From NCBI RefSeq assembly GCF_018917435.1, contig NZ_JAHLOQ010000004.1, positions 54,701-118,700 of the forward strand: a DNA stretch of 64,000 bases. The letters are read 5' to 3'. Both the position numbers and the translations under genes were made by a program. Positions 8,977 through 16,862 of the stretch are shown piece after piece. The stretch is from Intestinibacter bartlettii. GTDB taxonomy: Bacteria; Bacillota; Clostridia; Peptostreptococcales; Peptostreptococcaceae. Under the pieces are notes generated by a model. That model saw nothing but the letters and a program-made list of their open reading frames with translations, ran no database searches and was not told the origin of the DNA. Position 1 is the first letter of the stretch. Every line of letters starts with the position of its first letter.

Positions 8977-9012
8977 AAAAGGCGTTGTAAATCTAATTTA
9001 TAACGCCTTTAT
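8977..9012 (+). terminator. Terminator after selO
   Basis: GGCGTTGTAAAT pairs with ATTTATAACGCC around a very short loop (one G-T wobble), flanked by AAAA and TTT. It is stable and close to symmetric, and ends the monocistronic selO transcript. Confidence 0.75.
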
Positions 9013-9086
9013 TAATTCTATTTAGTACCTATTCATTTTTACTATTCTTTATATCATTTTTTATATATATTTCAGGGCACTTTGTA

Positions 9087-9115
9087 TTCAATGCACTGTA
9101 TATTTCTGATATAAT
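9087..9115 (+). promoter_or_regulatory. Sigma-A promoter of the GltD-like gene
   Basis: TTCAAT at 9087-9092 and TATAAT at 9110-9115 are separated by 17 nt. The ATG is 37 nt downstream of the -10 box, leaving a short 5' UTR. Confidence 0.5.
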
Positions 9116-9152
9116 ATTAATACTATAAATTGGGAACTAAGGAGGTTTTACA

Positions 9153-10400
9153 ATGATAAATAATTTACAAGAAGCTCAAAATTGCCTTCTTTGCAAAAAA
9201 CCTAGATGTCAAACTAATTGTCCTATAAATACACCAATTCCTGAAGTAATTGAACTGTATAAAAACGGAGAAATAGAAAAGGCAGGCGAAGTATTATTCA
9301 ATAATAATCCCCTATCAGTAATTTGTGCAATAGTGTGTCCGCACGAAAGACAATGTAGAGGAAATTGTATAAGAGGTATAAAAAAGGAACCTGTTCATTT
9401 TCATTCAATAGAAGAAGAAATTTCAACTAAATACTTAGAAAATACAAGATTTACAAAACCTGAAAGCAATGGGATAAAAGTGGCTATAATAGGTTCAGGA
9501 CCAGCAGGTCTTACTGTAGCATTTGATCTTGCTAAAAAAGGTTATGATGTAACTATATTTGAAAAAAATGAAAGAATAGGTGGGGTTTTAGCTTACGGTA
9601 TTCCTGAGTTTAGATTACCTAGAAAGTTAATAGATTTATTAGTTGCACGTCTTTTAGATCTTGGAGTTAAAATAAAAATAAACTCAATAGTAGGACCTGT
9701 AATAACTTTAAATAAATTATTTAAAGATGGATATAAATCAATATTCATTGGTACAGGTGTGTGGAATCCAAAGAGATTAGATATAAAAGGTGAAACTTTT
9801 GGTCACTCTCATTATGCAATAGATTATTTAAAAAGCCCTCAATACTACTCTTTAGGTAAAAAAGTAGTAGTTATAGGTGCTGGTAATGTTGCTATGGATG
9901 CTGCTAGAACAGCTAAAAGAAATGGTGCAGAAGAAGTTTATATAGCTTATAGACGTGATTTTGAAGATATGACTGCTACAAAGCATGAAATTTCAGAAGC
10001 TCAGCACGAAGGTGTTTTATTTAAAACATTTGAAGCTCCTGTTGAAATTGTAGATGATGGTATAATTCTTGCTCGTACTGAAAAAGTAGAAGTAGATGGA
10101 AGAAGTACAGTTGCCATGATACCTGATAGTGAGTATTTATTTGAATGTGACTCTATATTAATAGCAGTAAGTCAGGCACCTAAAAATACAATTGTTGTAA
10201 ACAACAAAGGTGTTGATACTACTAAACGTGGTCACATTGAAACTGATGAAAAAGGTCATACTACAAAAGAAGGCGTATTCGCATGCGGAGATGTTGTTCT
10301 TGGTGCTAGTACTGTAATTCAAGCTGTAAATTCAGCTAAAATAGTTAGCGAATCTATGCATGAATATTTACAAGAGATAAATGAAGAAGCAGTAGTTTAA
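9153..10400 (+). CDS. NAD(P)-dependent Fe-S/FAD oxidoreductase, glutamate synthase small-subunit-like
   Basis: The N-terminal Fer4_20 domain binds two [4Fe-4S] clusters; candidate ligands are Cys11, Cys14, Cys19, Cys23 and Cys58, Cys62, Cys68, Cys72. An FAD-binding GSGPAGL motif lies near residue 115 and a second dinucleotide motif VVVIGAGNVAMDAAR near 245. AFACGDVVLGASTVIQA-type residues near the end close the FAD site. At 415 residues it resembles the beta subunit of GltB/NfnB/PreT-type electron-transfer enzymes, but no large partner subunit is nearby, so the physiological electron acceptor is unknown. AAGGAGG precedes the ATG. It is transcribed alone, with its own promoter and terminator. 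Confidence 0.8.
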   Translation: MINNLQEAQNCLLCKKPRCQTNCPINTPIPEVIELYKNGEIEKAGEVLFNNNPLSVICAIVCPHERQCRGNCIRGIKKEPVHFHSIEEEISTKYLENTRFTKPESNGIKVAIIGSGPAGLTVAFDLAKKGYDVTIFEKNERIGGVLAYGIPEFRLPRKLIDLLVARLLDLGVKIKINSIVGPVITLNKLFKDGYKSIFIGTGVWNPKRLDIKGETFGHSHYAIDYLKSPQYYSLGKKVVVIGAGNVAMDAARTAKRNGAEEVYIAYRRDFEDMTATKHEISEAQHEGVLFKTFEAPVEIVDDGIILARTEKVEVDGRSTVAMIPDSEYLFECDSILIAVSQAPKNTIVVNNKGVDTTKRGHIETDEKGHTTKEGVFACGDVVLGASTVIQAVNSAKIVSESMHEYLQEINEEAVV

Positions 10401-10404
10401 TAAA

Positions 10405-10455
10405 TAAAAAAAACAGTATCGATTATCTAATTTAGATTTTCAATACTGTTTTTAT
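10405..10455. terminator. Bidirectional terminator between the GltD-like gene and potD
   Basis: AAAAACAGTAT and ATACTGTTTTT form the stem; the loop can be shortened by an inner ATCTAA/TTAGAT pairing. There is a T tract on both strands (TTTTTATTTT on plus, TTTTTTTTA on minus), so it should stop both converging genes. Confidence 0.75.
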
Positions 10456-10477
10456 TTTTAACTTAATATCATTTCAA

Positions 10478-10493
10478 TGTTTCATGTGGAACT
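10478..10493. other. Possible parS-like centromere site
   Basis: TGTTTCATGTGGAACT differs from the canonical parS TGTTTCACGTGAAACA at three positions and keeps the TTTCA..TG.AAC core. It lies in an intergenic gap next to the potD stop, outside coding DNA, 40 kb from oriC, where Spo0J/ParB sites are expected. It is weaker than the site at 47166. Confidence 0.4.
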
Positions 10494-10494
10494 T

Positions 10495-11553
10495 CTATTG
10501 AGCATCTACTTTTATAGCTGTCCATGCATCATCATACATTTGTTTAGTCTTTAAATCAAAATCTTTATATAATTCACATCTATTCATAATCTCTTTAGTC
10601 ATATATGCATTTGGATTATCTTGAATTTCTTTTGGTTGTTCTAATCTAGCTTCTTTATTTGGTGTTGTATATCCTATTTCATCAGCTATTCTTAATGCAC
10701 TTTCTTTATCACTAACAAAGTTTATAAACTTTTCAGCACCTTCTACATTTTTAGCATTTGCAGTAATACATAAACTATCAATCCAGAAGTTTGCGCCTTC
10801 TTTTGGTACAACATAAACTAAGTTTGGATATTCAGCTTGAAGATTTAATCCCTCACCTGACCAAATCATATTTATGTTAGTCTCTCCAGCAGGTATCATA
10901 GTAGTTCCATTATCAACCCCATATATAGGATTCACTAATTTTCTTTGTTGTAATAATAATTCTTTAGCTTCATTGATTTCATCTTCATTAGTTGAGTTTA
11001 AAGAATATCCTAATTTCTTTAATGCAACACCGATTGTATCTCTGTATGTATCAAACATGAAAATTTGATCTTTATATTGTTCATCCCATAGTATATCCCA
11101 ACTATCTACTTTTTCTTTTACAACATCTTTATTATAAATAAGACCTACTGTTCCAAACATATATGGAACTGAATATTTATTTCCTGGATCTATATCTAAG
11201 TCTAAATATTGCTCATCCATTTGAGATATATTTGGTATATTGTCTTTATTTAATTCTTGAACAAGACCTTTCTCAATCATTCTAGGCATTAAAGCATCTG
11301 ATACTAATACTACATCATATTGTCCAGCACCACTATTTATCTTTTGATACATAGCTTCCATGTCATCAAAAGTTTCCATATTTACTTTAATATTATATTT
11401 TTTTTCAAATTCTTTTATAGTTTCATCATCGATATTTTCTCCATAGTTGAAGAAATTAATTTGTTCCTGTTCTTTTTTGCTACATCCTGATAATAATGTT
11501 GTCATCATTATTATACACATTGATATAACTAATATTTTTGATAATTTTCTCAT
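10495..11553 (-). CDS. potD: Spermidine/putrescine ABC transporter substrate-binding lipoprotein
   Basis: A lipoprotein signal peptide is clear: a basic start, a hydrophobic run and the lipobox LLSGC with Cys24. The mature part INFFNYGENIDDETIKEFEKKYNIKV is the standard PotD/PotF opening, and the 352-residue periplasmic-binding type II fold length is normal. It should capture polyamines outside the membrane for a PotABC importer, yet potA, potB and potC are not adjacent. Either it is an orphan binding protein or the permease is elsewhere. GAAAGGAG precedes the ATG. Terminators on both sides make it monocistronic. Binding specificity between putrescine, spermidine or another small cation is not certain. 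Confidence 0.8.
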   Translation of the reverse strand: MRKLSKILVISMCIIMMTTLLSGCSKKEQEQINFFNYGENIDDETIKEFEKKYNIKVNMETFDDMEAMYQKINSGAGQYDVVLVSDALMPRMIEKGLVQELNKDNIPNISQMDEQYLDLDIDPGNKYSVPYMFGTVGLIYNKDVVKEKVDSWDILWDEQYKDQIFMFDTYRDTIGVALKKLGYSLNSTNEDEINEAKELLLQQRKLVNPIYGVDNGTTMIPAGETNINMIWSGEGLNLQAEYPNLVYVVPKEGANFWIDSLCITANAKNVEGAEKFINFVSDKESALRIADEIGYTTPNKEARLEQPKEIQDNPNAYMTKEIMNRCELYKDFDLKTKQMYDDAWTAIKVDAQ

Positions 11554-11603
11554 AATACACTCCTTTCAATTAATAAATTCCACTCATTAGTATCTAGATA
11601 CTC

Positions 11604-11645
11604 AATTATATCATTAAACTTAATTATATCATTAAACTTAATTAT
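11604..11645. repeat. 18-bp tandem direct repeat upstream of potD
   Basis: The unit AATTATATCATTAAACTT occurs at 11604-11621 and again without change at 11622-11639, followed by a partial third copy AATTA. It lies 50-90 nt upstream of the potD start, in the likely promoter zone. It could be a slipped-strand duplication or a pair of regulator sites. Confidence 0.7.
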
Positions 11646-11727
11646 TTTCTCATAATATATTCTATATTTTATAATAAAATCCTTATATTATATCTATTTT
11701 TATAATAATTTTAATTTCTTAAATAAT

Positions 11728-11759
11728 AAAAAAGACGATCTGAAAGACCGTCTTTTTTA
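11728..11759. terminator. Bidirectional terminator downstream of the first GH2 gene
   Basis: AAAAAAGACG-TCT and AGA-CGTCTTTTTT form a tight stem with a GAA loop and one internal A-C mismatch. Both strands have a run of six T. On the minus strand it ends the GH2 transcript and isolates potD. Confidence 0.8.
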
Positions 11760-11794
11760 TTATTTATCCGATTTTGTTATGAAAATATTTTATA

Positions 11795-14032
11795 TTATAA
11801 TACTACTGGAACTGCATTTAATTTTTCATTCATTTCTAGTAATTGTTCTTTTGTTAAAGTTACATTACCTGCTCCCATAAGAGAAGTTAATCTAAGAACT
11901 GTAAAGCTTCCTAACATTTTCATCATTGGCCCCATGTCAGCTTTTTCTGCATTTCCGCCCATCATGCCACCCATAGCTGGTGCCATAACTTCTGTAAATA
12001 CTCTAGCCCCTTCTTCAGATTTAACTATATCTTCTATTTTACTGTTAAGAGAATAATATCCTTCTGGTGCAGTTACGTCGAACCAGTTTAATATTGCTCC
12101 TTTTTCTTTTAATCTATATTCTTCATTGAATACTTCCACTTTTCTTATGAAACTTTCGTCTCTACATTCACCAGCTACAGCTACTAAATTAGTTTCTCCT
12201 GTATTTGGTACTTCGAAATAGAAGAAGTGTTCTGGACAAGTTTGTTTTCCTAAACTTACACCATTAGCGAATAATTCTACTTCTGGTTGGTTTGAATAAA
12301 CAGTTACTTTTGTAGTTTCTTCTACTCTATCTACATATCTTTTTCCACATATATGTACAAATGGCTCATCTGATAACCAAGCTTTGTAAGCGTAGAATGA
12401 ATCTTTTTTGTATTTACGGTCAAATGTCATTAAACCTTTGTGGTTTTGTCCATTTTCTCCACCTTCGTTTCTTGAATCTGCACCGAAGTCAAACATGTTC
12501 CATACATGTGTTGCCCACATATATTTTCTTGTGAAGAATTGTTTGATTAATTCTTCATGGTAGTATGCTTGATATTCTTCTGTGTAGTCACCTTGTTGTG
12601 GATCAGAAGTATGCCAGTTTAGTGCTTCACAACCATATTCACTACAACCTATTGGTATATTTGGATATTTTGCATGGAACTCATCGAACCAAGGACCATT
12701 TTGAGAAGTATCTCCTCCATACCATCCGAAGTAGTGGTTGTATGATACTGTATCTGGTATTTGAACATATGGATCGTCCATGCTACACATAGATACACAA
12801 GCCATAGTTGTTAAACGAGTTTTGTCCATTTCATGAACTAAATCATTTAATATTACATGGTTTTCTCTTAAATCCTCATCAGAATCACCGTGCATTGTTA
12901 TTTCGTTTGATAATCCCCATACAACTATTGATGGATGGTTGTAGTTTTGAACTACTAATTCTTTCATTTGAGATATTGTATTTTCTCTACCATTTGGCAT
13001 ATGAGTAGATATGTATGGTATTTCAGCCCATACTACCATACCTCTTTCATCACATAAATCATAGAAGTATTGGTCATGTTGGTAGTGAGCAAGTCTTATT
13101 GTAGTTGCTCCTAATTCACATATTAAATCCATATCTTCGTCATGATGTTCTTTAAGTAATGCATTACCTATTCCCCATCTATCTTGGTGACGAGATACAC
13201 CTCTTAATGGATATTCTTCTCCATTTAATATGAATCCGTTTTCTGGATGTATTTCAAAAGTACGGCATCCAAATCTAGCACTTACGTTGTCTAAAACTTC
13301 TTCTTCTTTTAAACAAACTTCTGCAGTGTATAGATATGGATCTTTTTTACCATGCCATAAATGTACGTTTTCTATTTCGAAAGATGCTACTGTTTCTGAT
13401 GCTGGTGTTTCTTTTTCTGCAACAACATTTCCTTCTGCATCTTTTAATGTATATAATAATGTTTGATTTTCTTTTGTATTTTTAACGAATACTTCAACTT
13501 CTACTTTAGCATTTTGTCCTACTACTTCTGGAGTTACTTTTATACCAGGTGTTCCGTAGTATTCTAAATCAAAGTGTGATTCATTTACAGCGATTATGTT
13601 TAAGTCTCTGTATATACCACCGTAGAATGTGAAGTCTGCATTTTGTGGATATACTCTATCGTTTGGAGAGTTATCTACTTCAAATACGAATAAGTTTCTA
13701 TCTTCTAATACGTCAGTTATATCAACTCTCCAAGTTGAATAACCACCGTCATGGTTAGCTAATTTTTTACCATTTACATATACTATTGCTGAAGAATTTG
13801 CCCCTTGTATTTCTAAGAAATATCTATCAGCTTTTGGTAAATCTATTTTTTCAAGTTCTTTTGCATAGAAAGCAGTTCCTCTATAAAGGTCATTCCCTCC
13901 ATCTTGTCCATCTATATCATTCCAAGTGTGAGGTATGTTAACCCAGTTCCATCTTTCAGGCATTGAAGTTGGTGCTTCTACTGCTTCTTTAGAGAATGCC
14001 CATTTTGTGTTAAAATTATATATTTGTCTCAT
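11795..14032 (-). CDS. Glycoside hydrolase family 2 beta-galactosidase/beta-glucuronidase-like, copy A
   Basis: This is a 745-residue protein with the GH2 order: sugar-binding jelly roll (FYAKELEKIDLPKADRYFLE, NDLYRGTAFY), an Ig-like domain, then the TIM barrel. The acid/base is Glu377 in VVWGLSNEIT and the nucleophile is Glu465 in IGCSEYGCE. The motif NHKGL after a GGENGQ segment resembles the Asn-x-Lys that reads the carboxylate in beta-glucuronidases, but similar NxK occurs in GH2 beta-galactosidases, so substrate is open. There is no signal peptide, so it is cytoplasmic. The last ~90 residues form an extra Met-rich helical tail. It is a recent duplicate of the next gene. It has its own promoter, dyad element and terminator. 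Confidence 0.85.
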   Translation of the reverse strand: MRQIYNFNTKWAFSKEAVEAPTSMPERWNWVNIPHTWNDIDGQDGGNDLYRGTAFYAKELEKIDLPKADRYFLEIQGANSSAIVYVNGKKLANHDGGYSTWRVDITDVLEDRNLFVFEVDNSPNDRVYPQNADFTFYGGIYRDLNIIAVNESHFDLEYYGTPGIKVTPEVVGQNAKVEVEVFVKNTKENQTLLYTLKDAEGNVVAEKETPASETVASFEIENVHLWHGKKDPYLYTAEVCLKEEEVLDNVSARFGCRTFEIHPENGFILNGEEYPLRGVSRHQDRWGIGNALLKEHHDEDMDLICELGATTIRLAHYQHDQYFYDLCDERGMVVWAEIPYISTHMPNGRENTISQMKELVVQNYNHPSIVVWGLSNEITMHGDSDEDLRENHVILNDLVHEMDKTRLTTMACVSMCSMDDPYVQIPDTVSYNHYFGWYGGDTSQNGPWFDEFHAKYPNIPIGCSEYGCEALNWHTSDPQQGDYTEEYQAYYHEELIKQFFTRKYMWATHVWNMFDFGADSRNEGGENGQNHKGLMTFDRKYKKDSFYAYKAWLSDEPFVHICGKRYVDRVEETTKVTVYSNQPEVELFANGVSLGKQTCPEHFFYFEVPNTGETNLVAVAGECRDESFIRKVEVFNEEYRLKEKGAILNWFDVTAPEGYYSLNSKIEDIVKSEEGARVFTEVMAPAMGGMMGGNAEKADMGPMMKMLGSFTVLRLTSLMGAGNVTLTKEQLLEMNEKLNAVPVVL

Positions 14033-14111
14033 ATATATTTTCTCCCCTCATTCTAAATGTTAAAATTATATGTATTATTCTTAACAAATTAACGTTAGAA
14101 TATTCAATTTT

Positions 14112-14136
14112 ATATCATAAGTACTAACTATGATAT
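14112..14136 (-). promoter_or_regulatory. 25-bp dyad in the GH2 copy A leader (candidate operator)
   Basis: ATATCATA-N9-TATGATAT is a perfect inverted repeat with spacer AGTACTAAC. The same 25 bp, spacer included, occurs upstream of the second GH2 gene while the flanks differ. It lies 46 nt downstream of the -10 box and about 80 nt before the start codon, so a bound repressor would block elongation; as RNA it could form an 8-bp hairpin. Confidence 0.65.
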
Positions 14137-14181
14137 TTGTTAACTGTCATTATGTATTACTTAACTTAAAACAGTATGTTA

Positions 14182-14187
14182 ATTATA
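14182..14187 (-). promoter_or_regulatory. -10 box of GH2 copy A
   Basis: On the minus strand the sequence TTTTTTGTGATATAATTAACATA contains TATAAT. The same block, TTTTTTGTGATACAATTAACATA, precedes copy B. No good -35 hexamer lies 16-18 nt upstream in either copy, which would suit an activator-dependent promoter. Confidence 0.5.
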
Positions 14188-14315
14188 TCACAAAAAACGT
14201 TTTTTCTCATTAATATATCCGTTTTTTTTATTAAAATATACGATATATTATTATATAGCCTAATAAGTAAACTACTAAACTATCTTGTATATACAGTAAT
14301 TTTTTATATGTTATA

Positions 14316-14348
14316 AAACAAAAAGCGACCCAAAACTGAGTCGCTTTC
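14316..14348 (-). terminator. Terminator downstream of GH2 copy B
   Basis: AAGCGAC and GTCGCTT form the stem, with a T5 run on the minus strand. It lies 22 nt behind the copy B stop codon, so the two GH2 genes are transcribed separately. The remainder of this 337-bp gap holds the copy A promoter, the dyad and AT-rich sequence. Confidence 0.75.
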
Positions 14349-14369
14349 ATTATATTTATAAAAACATTA

Positions 14370-16607
14370 TTATTGTGCAATTTCATTTAATCTATCGTTT
14401 AATTCAAGTAATTGTTCTTTTGTAACTTTTACATTTGTTGCACTAAGAAGTGTTATATATCTAAGAACTTTAAATGCACCAAGCATTTTCATTTTTTTCT
14501 TCGCATCCTCTTCACTTACACTCTTAGAATTATTTCCCCATCCAGAGCCTAGGTTATTCATAAATGACATGAATAATTTAGATCCTTCTTCTGATTTCAT
14601 TATATCTTCTATTTTACTATTAAGAGAGAAATATCCTTCTCTTTCATTTATATCAAACCAGTTTAATATTGCTCCTTTTTCTTTTAAACGATATTCTTCA
14701 TTAAATACTTCTACTTTTCTTATGAAACTTTCGTCTCTGCAATCTCCAGCTACAGCTACTAAATTAGTTTCTCCTGCATTTGGAACTTCGAAGTAGAAGA
14801 AGTGTTCTGGAGAAGTTTGTTTTCCTAAACTTACACCATTAGCAAATAATTCTACTTCTGGTTGGTTTGAATAAACAGTTACTTTTGTAGTTTCTTCTAC
14901 TCTGTCTACATATCTTTTTCCACATATGTGTACAAATGGCTCATCTGATAACCAAGCTTTATAAGCGTAGAATGAATCTTTTTTGTATTTACGGTCAAAT
15001 GTTACTAAACCTTTATGGTTTTGTCCATTTTCTCCACCTTCGTTTCTTGAGTCTGCACCAAAGTCAAACATATTCCATACATGTGTTGCCCACATATATT
15101 TTCTTGTGTAGAATTGTTTAATTAATTCTTCGTGGTAGTATGCTTGATATTCTTCTGTGTAGTCACCTTGCTCAGGATTAGAAGTATGCCAGTTTAATGC
15201 TTCACAACCATATTCACTACAACCTATTGGTATATTTGGATATTTTGCATGGAATTCGTCGAACCAAGGACCATTTTGAGAAGCATCTCCTCCATACCAT
15301 CCGAAGTAATGATTATATGATACGACATCTGGTATTTGAACATATTCATTATCCATGCTGCACATAGATACACAAGCTATTGTTGTTAAACGAGTTTTGT
15401 CCATTTTATGAACTAAATCATTTAATATGTGATGATTTTCTACTAAATCTGGATCATCTTCTCCACCTATTGTTATCTCATTTGATAATCCCCATACAAC
15501 TATTGATGGATGGTTGTAGTTTTGAACTACTAATTCTTTCATTTGAGATATTGTATTTTCTCTACCATTTGGCATATGACTTGATATATATGGTATTTCA
15601 GCCCATACTACCATACCTCTTTCGTCACATAAATCATAGAAATATTGATCATGTTGATAGTGAGCAAGTCTTATTGTAGTTGCTCCTAATTCACATATTA
15701 AATCCATATCTTCATCATGATGTTCTGGTAATAATGCATTACCTACTCCCCATCTATCTTGATGACGAGATACACCTCTTAATGGATATTCTTCTCCATT
15801 TAATATAAATCCGTTTTCTGGATGTATTTCAAAAGTACGGCATCCAAATCTAGCACTTACATTGTCTAAAACTTCTTCCTCTTTTAAACAAACTTCTGCA
15901 GTGTATAGATATGGATCTTTTTTACCATGCCATAAATGTACGTTTTCTATTTCAAAAGATGCTACTGTTTCTGATGCTGGTGTTTCTTTTTCTGCAACAA
16001 CATTTCCTTCTGCATCTTTTAATGTATATAATAATGTTTGATTTTCTTTTGTATTTTTAACAAATACTTCAAATTCTACTTTCGCATTTTGTCCTACTAC
16101 TTCTGGAGTTACTTTTATACCAGGTCCTCCATAATATTCTAAATCAAAGTGTGAATTGCTTACTGCTATTATATTAACATTACGATAAAGTCCACCATAG
16201 AATGTGAAGTCTGCATTTTGTGGATATACTCTATCATTAGCAGAGTTATCTACTTCAAATACGAATAAGTTTCTATCTTCTAATACGTCAGTTATATCAA
16301 CTCTCCAAGTTGAATAACCACCGTCATGGTTAGCTAATTTTTTACCATTTACATATACTATTGCTGAAGAATTTGCCCCTTGTATTTCTAAGAAATATCT
16401 ATCAGCTTTTGGTAAATCTATTTTTTCAAGTTCTTTTGCATAGAAAGCAGTTCCTCTATAAAGGTCATTTCCTCCATCTTGTCCATCTATATCATTCCAA
16501 GTGTGAGGTATATTAACCCAGTTCCATCTTTCAGGCATTGAAGTTGGTACTTCTACTGCTTCTTTAGAAAATCCCCATTTAGTATTAAAATCATATATTT
16601 GTCTCAT
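14370..16607 (-). CDS. Glycoside hydrolase family 2 beta-galactosidase/beta-glucuronidase-like, copy B
   Basis: This is the paralogue of copy A: same 745-residue length and almost the same sequence over the first ~640 residues, including VVWGLSNEIT, the SEYGCE nucleophile motif and NHKGL. It differs mainly in the C-terminal tail (GSGWGNNSKSVSEEDAKKK in place of the Met-Gly-rich stretch). The start at 16607 (MRQIYDFNTKW) is preceded by AGGGGGA and matches copy A; an upstream in-frame ATG at 16661 would add 18 unrelated residues and has no ribosome binding site. A divergent AraC-type regulator lies immediately upstream. Cytoplasmic, so the substrate must be imported; no sugar transporter is in the window. 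Confidence 0.85.
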   Translation of the reverse strand: MRQIYDFNTKWGFSKEAVEVPTSMPERWNWVNIPHTWNDIDGQDGGNDLYRGTAFYAKELEKIDLPKADRYFLEIQGANSSAIVYVNGKKLANHDGGYSTWRVDITDVLEDRNLFVFEVDNSANDRVYPQNADFTFYGGLYRNVNIIAVSNSHFDLEYYGGPGIKVTPEVVGQNAKVEFEVFVKNTKENQTLLYTLKDAEGNVVAEKETPASETVASFEIENVHLWHGKKDPYLYTAEVCLKEEEVLDNVSARFGCRTFEIHPENGFILNGEEYPLRGVSRHQDRWGVGNALLPEHHDEDMDLICELGATTIRLAHYQHDQYFYDLCDERGMVVWAEIPYISSHMPNGRENTISQMKELVVQNYNHPSIVVWGLSNEITIGGEDDPDLVENHHILNDLVHKMDKTRLTTIACVSMCSMDNEYVQIPDVVSYNHYFGWYGGDASQNGPWFDEFHAKYPNIPIGCSEYGCEALNWHTSNPEQGDYTEEYQAYYHEELIKQFYTRKYMWATHVWNMFDFGADSRNEGGENGQNHKGLVTFDRKYKKDSFYAYKAWLSDEPFVHICGKRYVDRVEETTKVTVYSNQPEVELFANGVSLGKQTSPEHFFYFEVPNAGETNLVAVAGDCRDESFIRKVEVFNEEYRLKEKGAILNWFDINEREGYFSLNSKIEDIMKSEEGSKLFMSFMNNLGSGWGNNSKSVSEEDAKKKMKMLGAFKVLRYITLLSATNVKVTKEQLLELNDRLNEIAQ

Positions 16608-16685
16608 ATAAATTTTCCCCCTAATTTTAAATGTCAAAATAAAGCACATTATTTTAATCATATTTAAGTTAAAATATTTTTTTCC

Positions 16686-16710
16686 ATATCATAAGTACTA
16701 ACTATGATAT
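16686..16710 (-). promoter_or_regulatory. 25-bp dyad in the GH2 copy B leader (candidate operator)
   Basis: The element is identical to that at copy A: ATATCATA, spacer AGTACTAAC, TATGATAT. It lies 45 nt downstream of the copy B -10 box (16755-16760, TACAAT on the minus strand). Identity of both arms and spacer in diverged flanks, together with the conserved distance, argues for function. Confidence 0.65.
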
Positions 16711-16773
16711 ATTTAATATGCATTTTGAATTTCAATTTTTCAATCGATATGTTAATTGTATCACAAAAAAAGG

Positions 16774-16802
16774 TTTTCATAATGCACAAATCCGATTATA
16801 AT
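16774..16802 (+). promoter_or_regulatory. Candidate promoter of the araC-type gene
   Basis: TTTTCA (16774-16779) and TATAAT (16797-16802) are separated by 17 nt, and the ATG is about 60 nt downstream. It overlaps the region upstream of the divergent GH2 copy B promoter, so one regulator could act on both. Confidence 0.5.
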
Positions 16803-16862
16803 ATTCACATATACGTTTTTTTATTAAATATATATACTAACAATTTCAAAGGAGATAATTTT

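Noticed and set aside
12565..15679. Several plus-strand ORFs of 61-99 residues within the GH2 genes
   Set aside because: They are antisense shadows of the GH2 coding frames, without SDs and with His/Leu-rich biased composition.
16704..16862. 53-residue extension of the AraC-type regulator
   Set aside because: The region holds the 25-bp dyad and divergent promoters; the real start at 16863 has a good SD.
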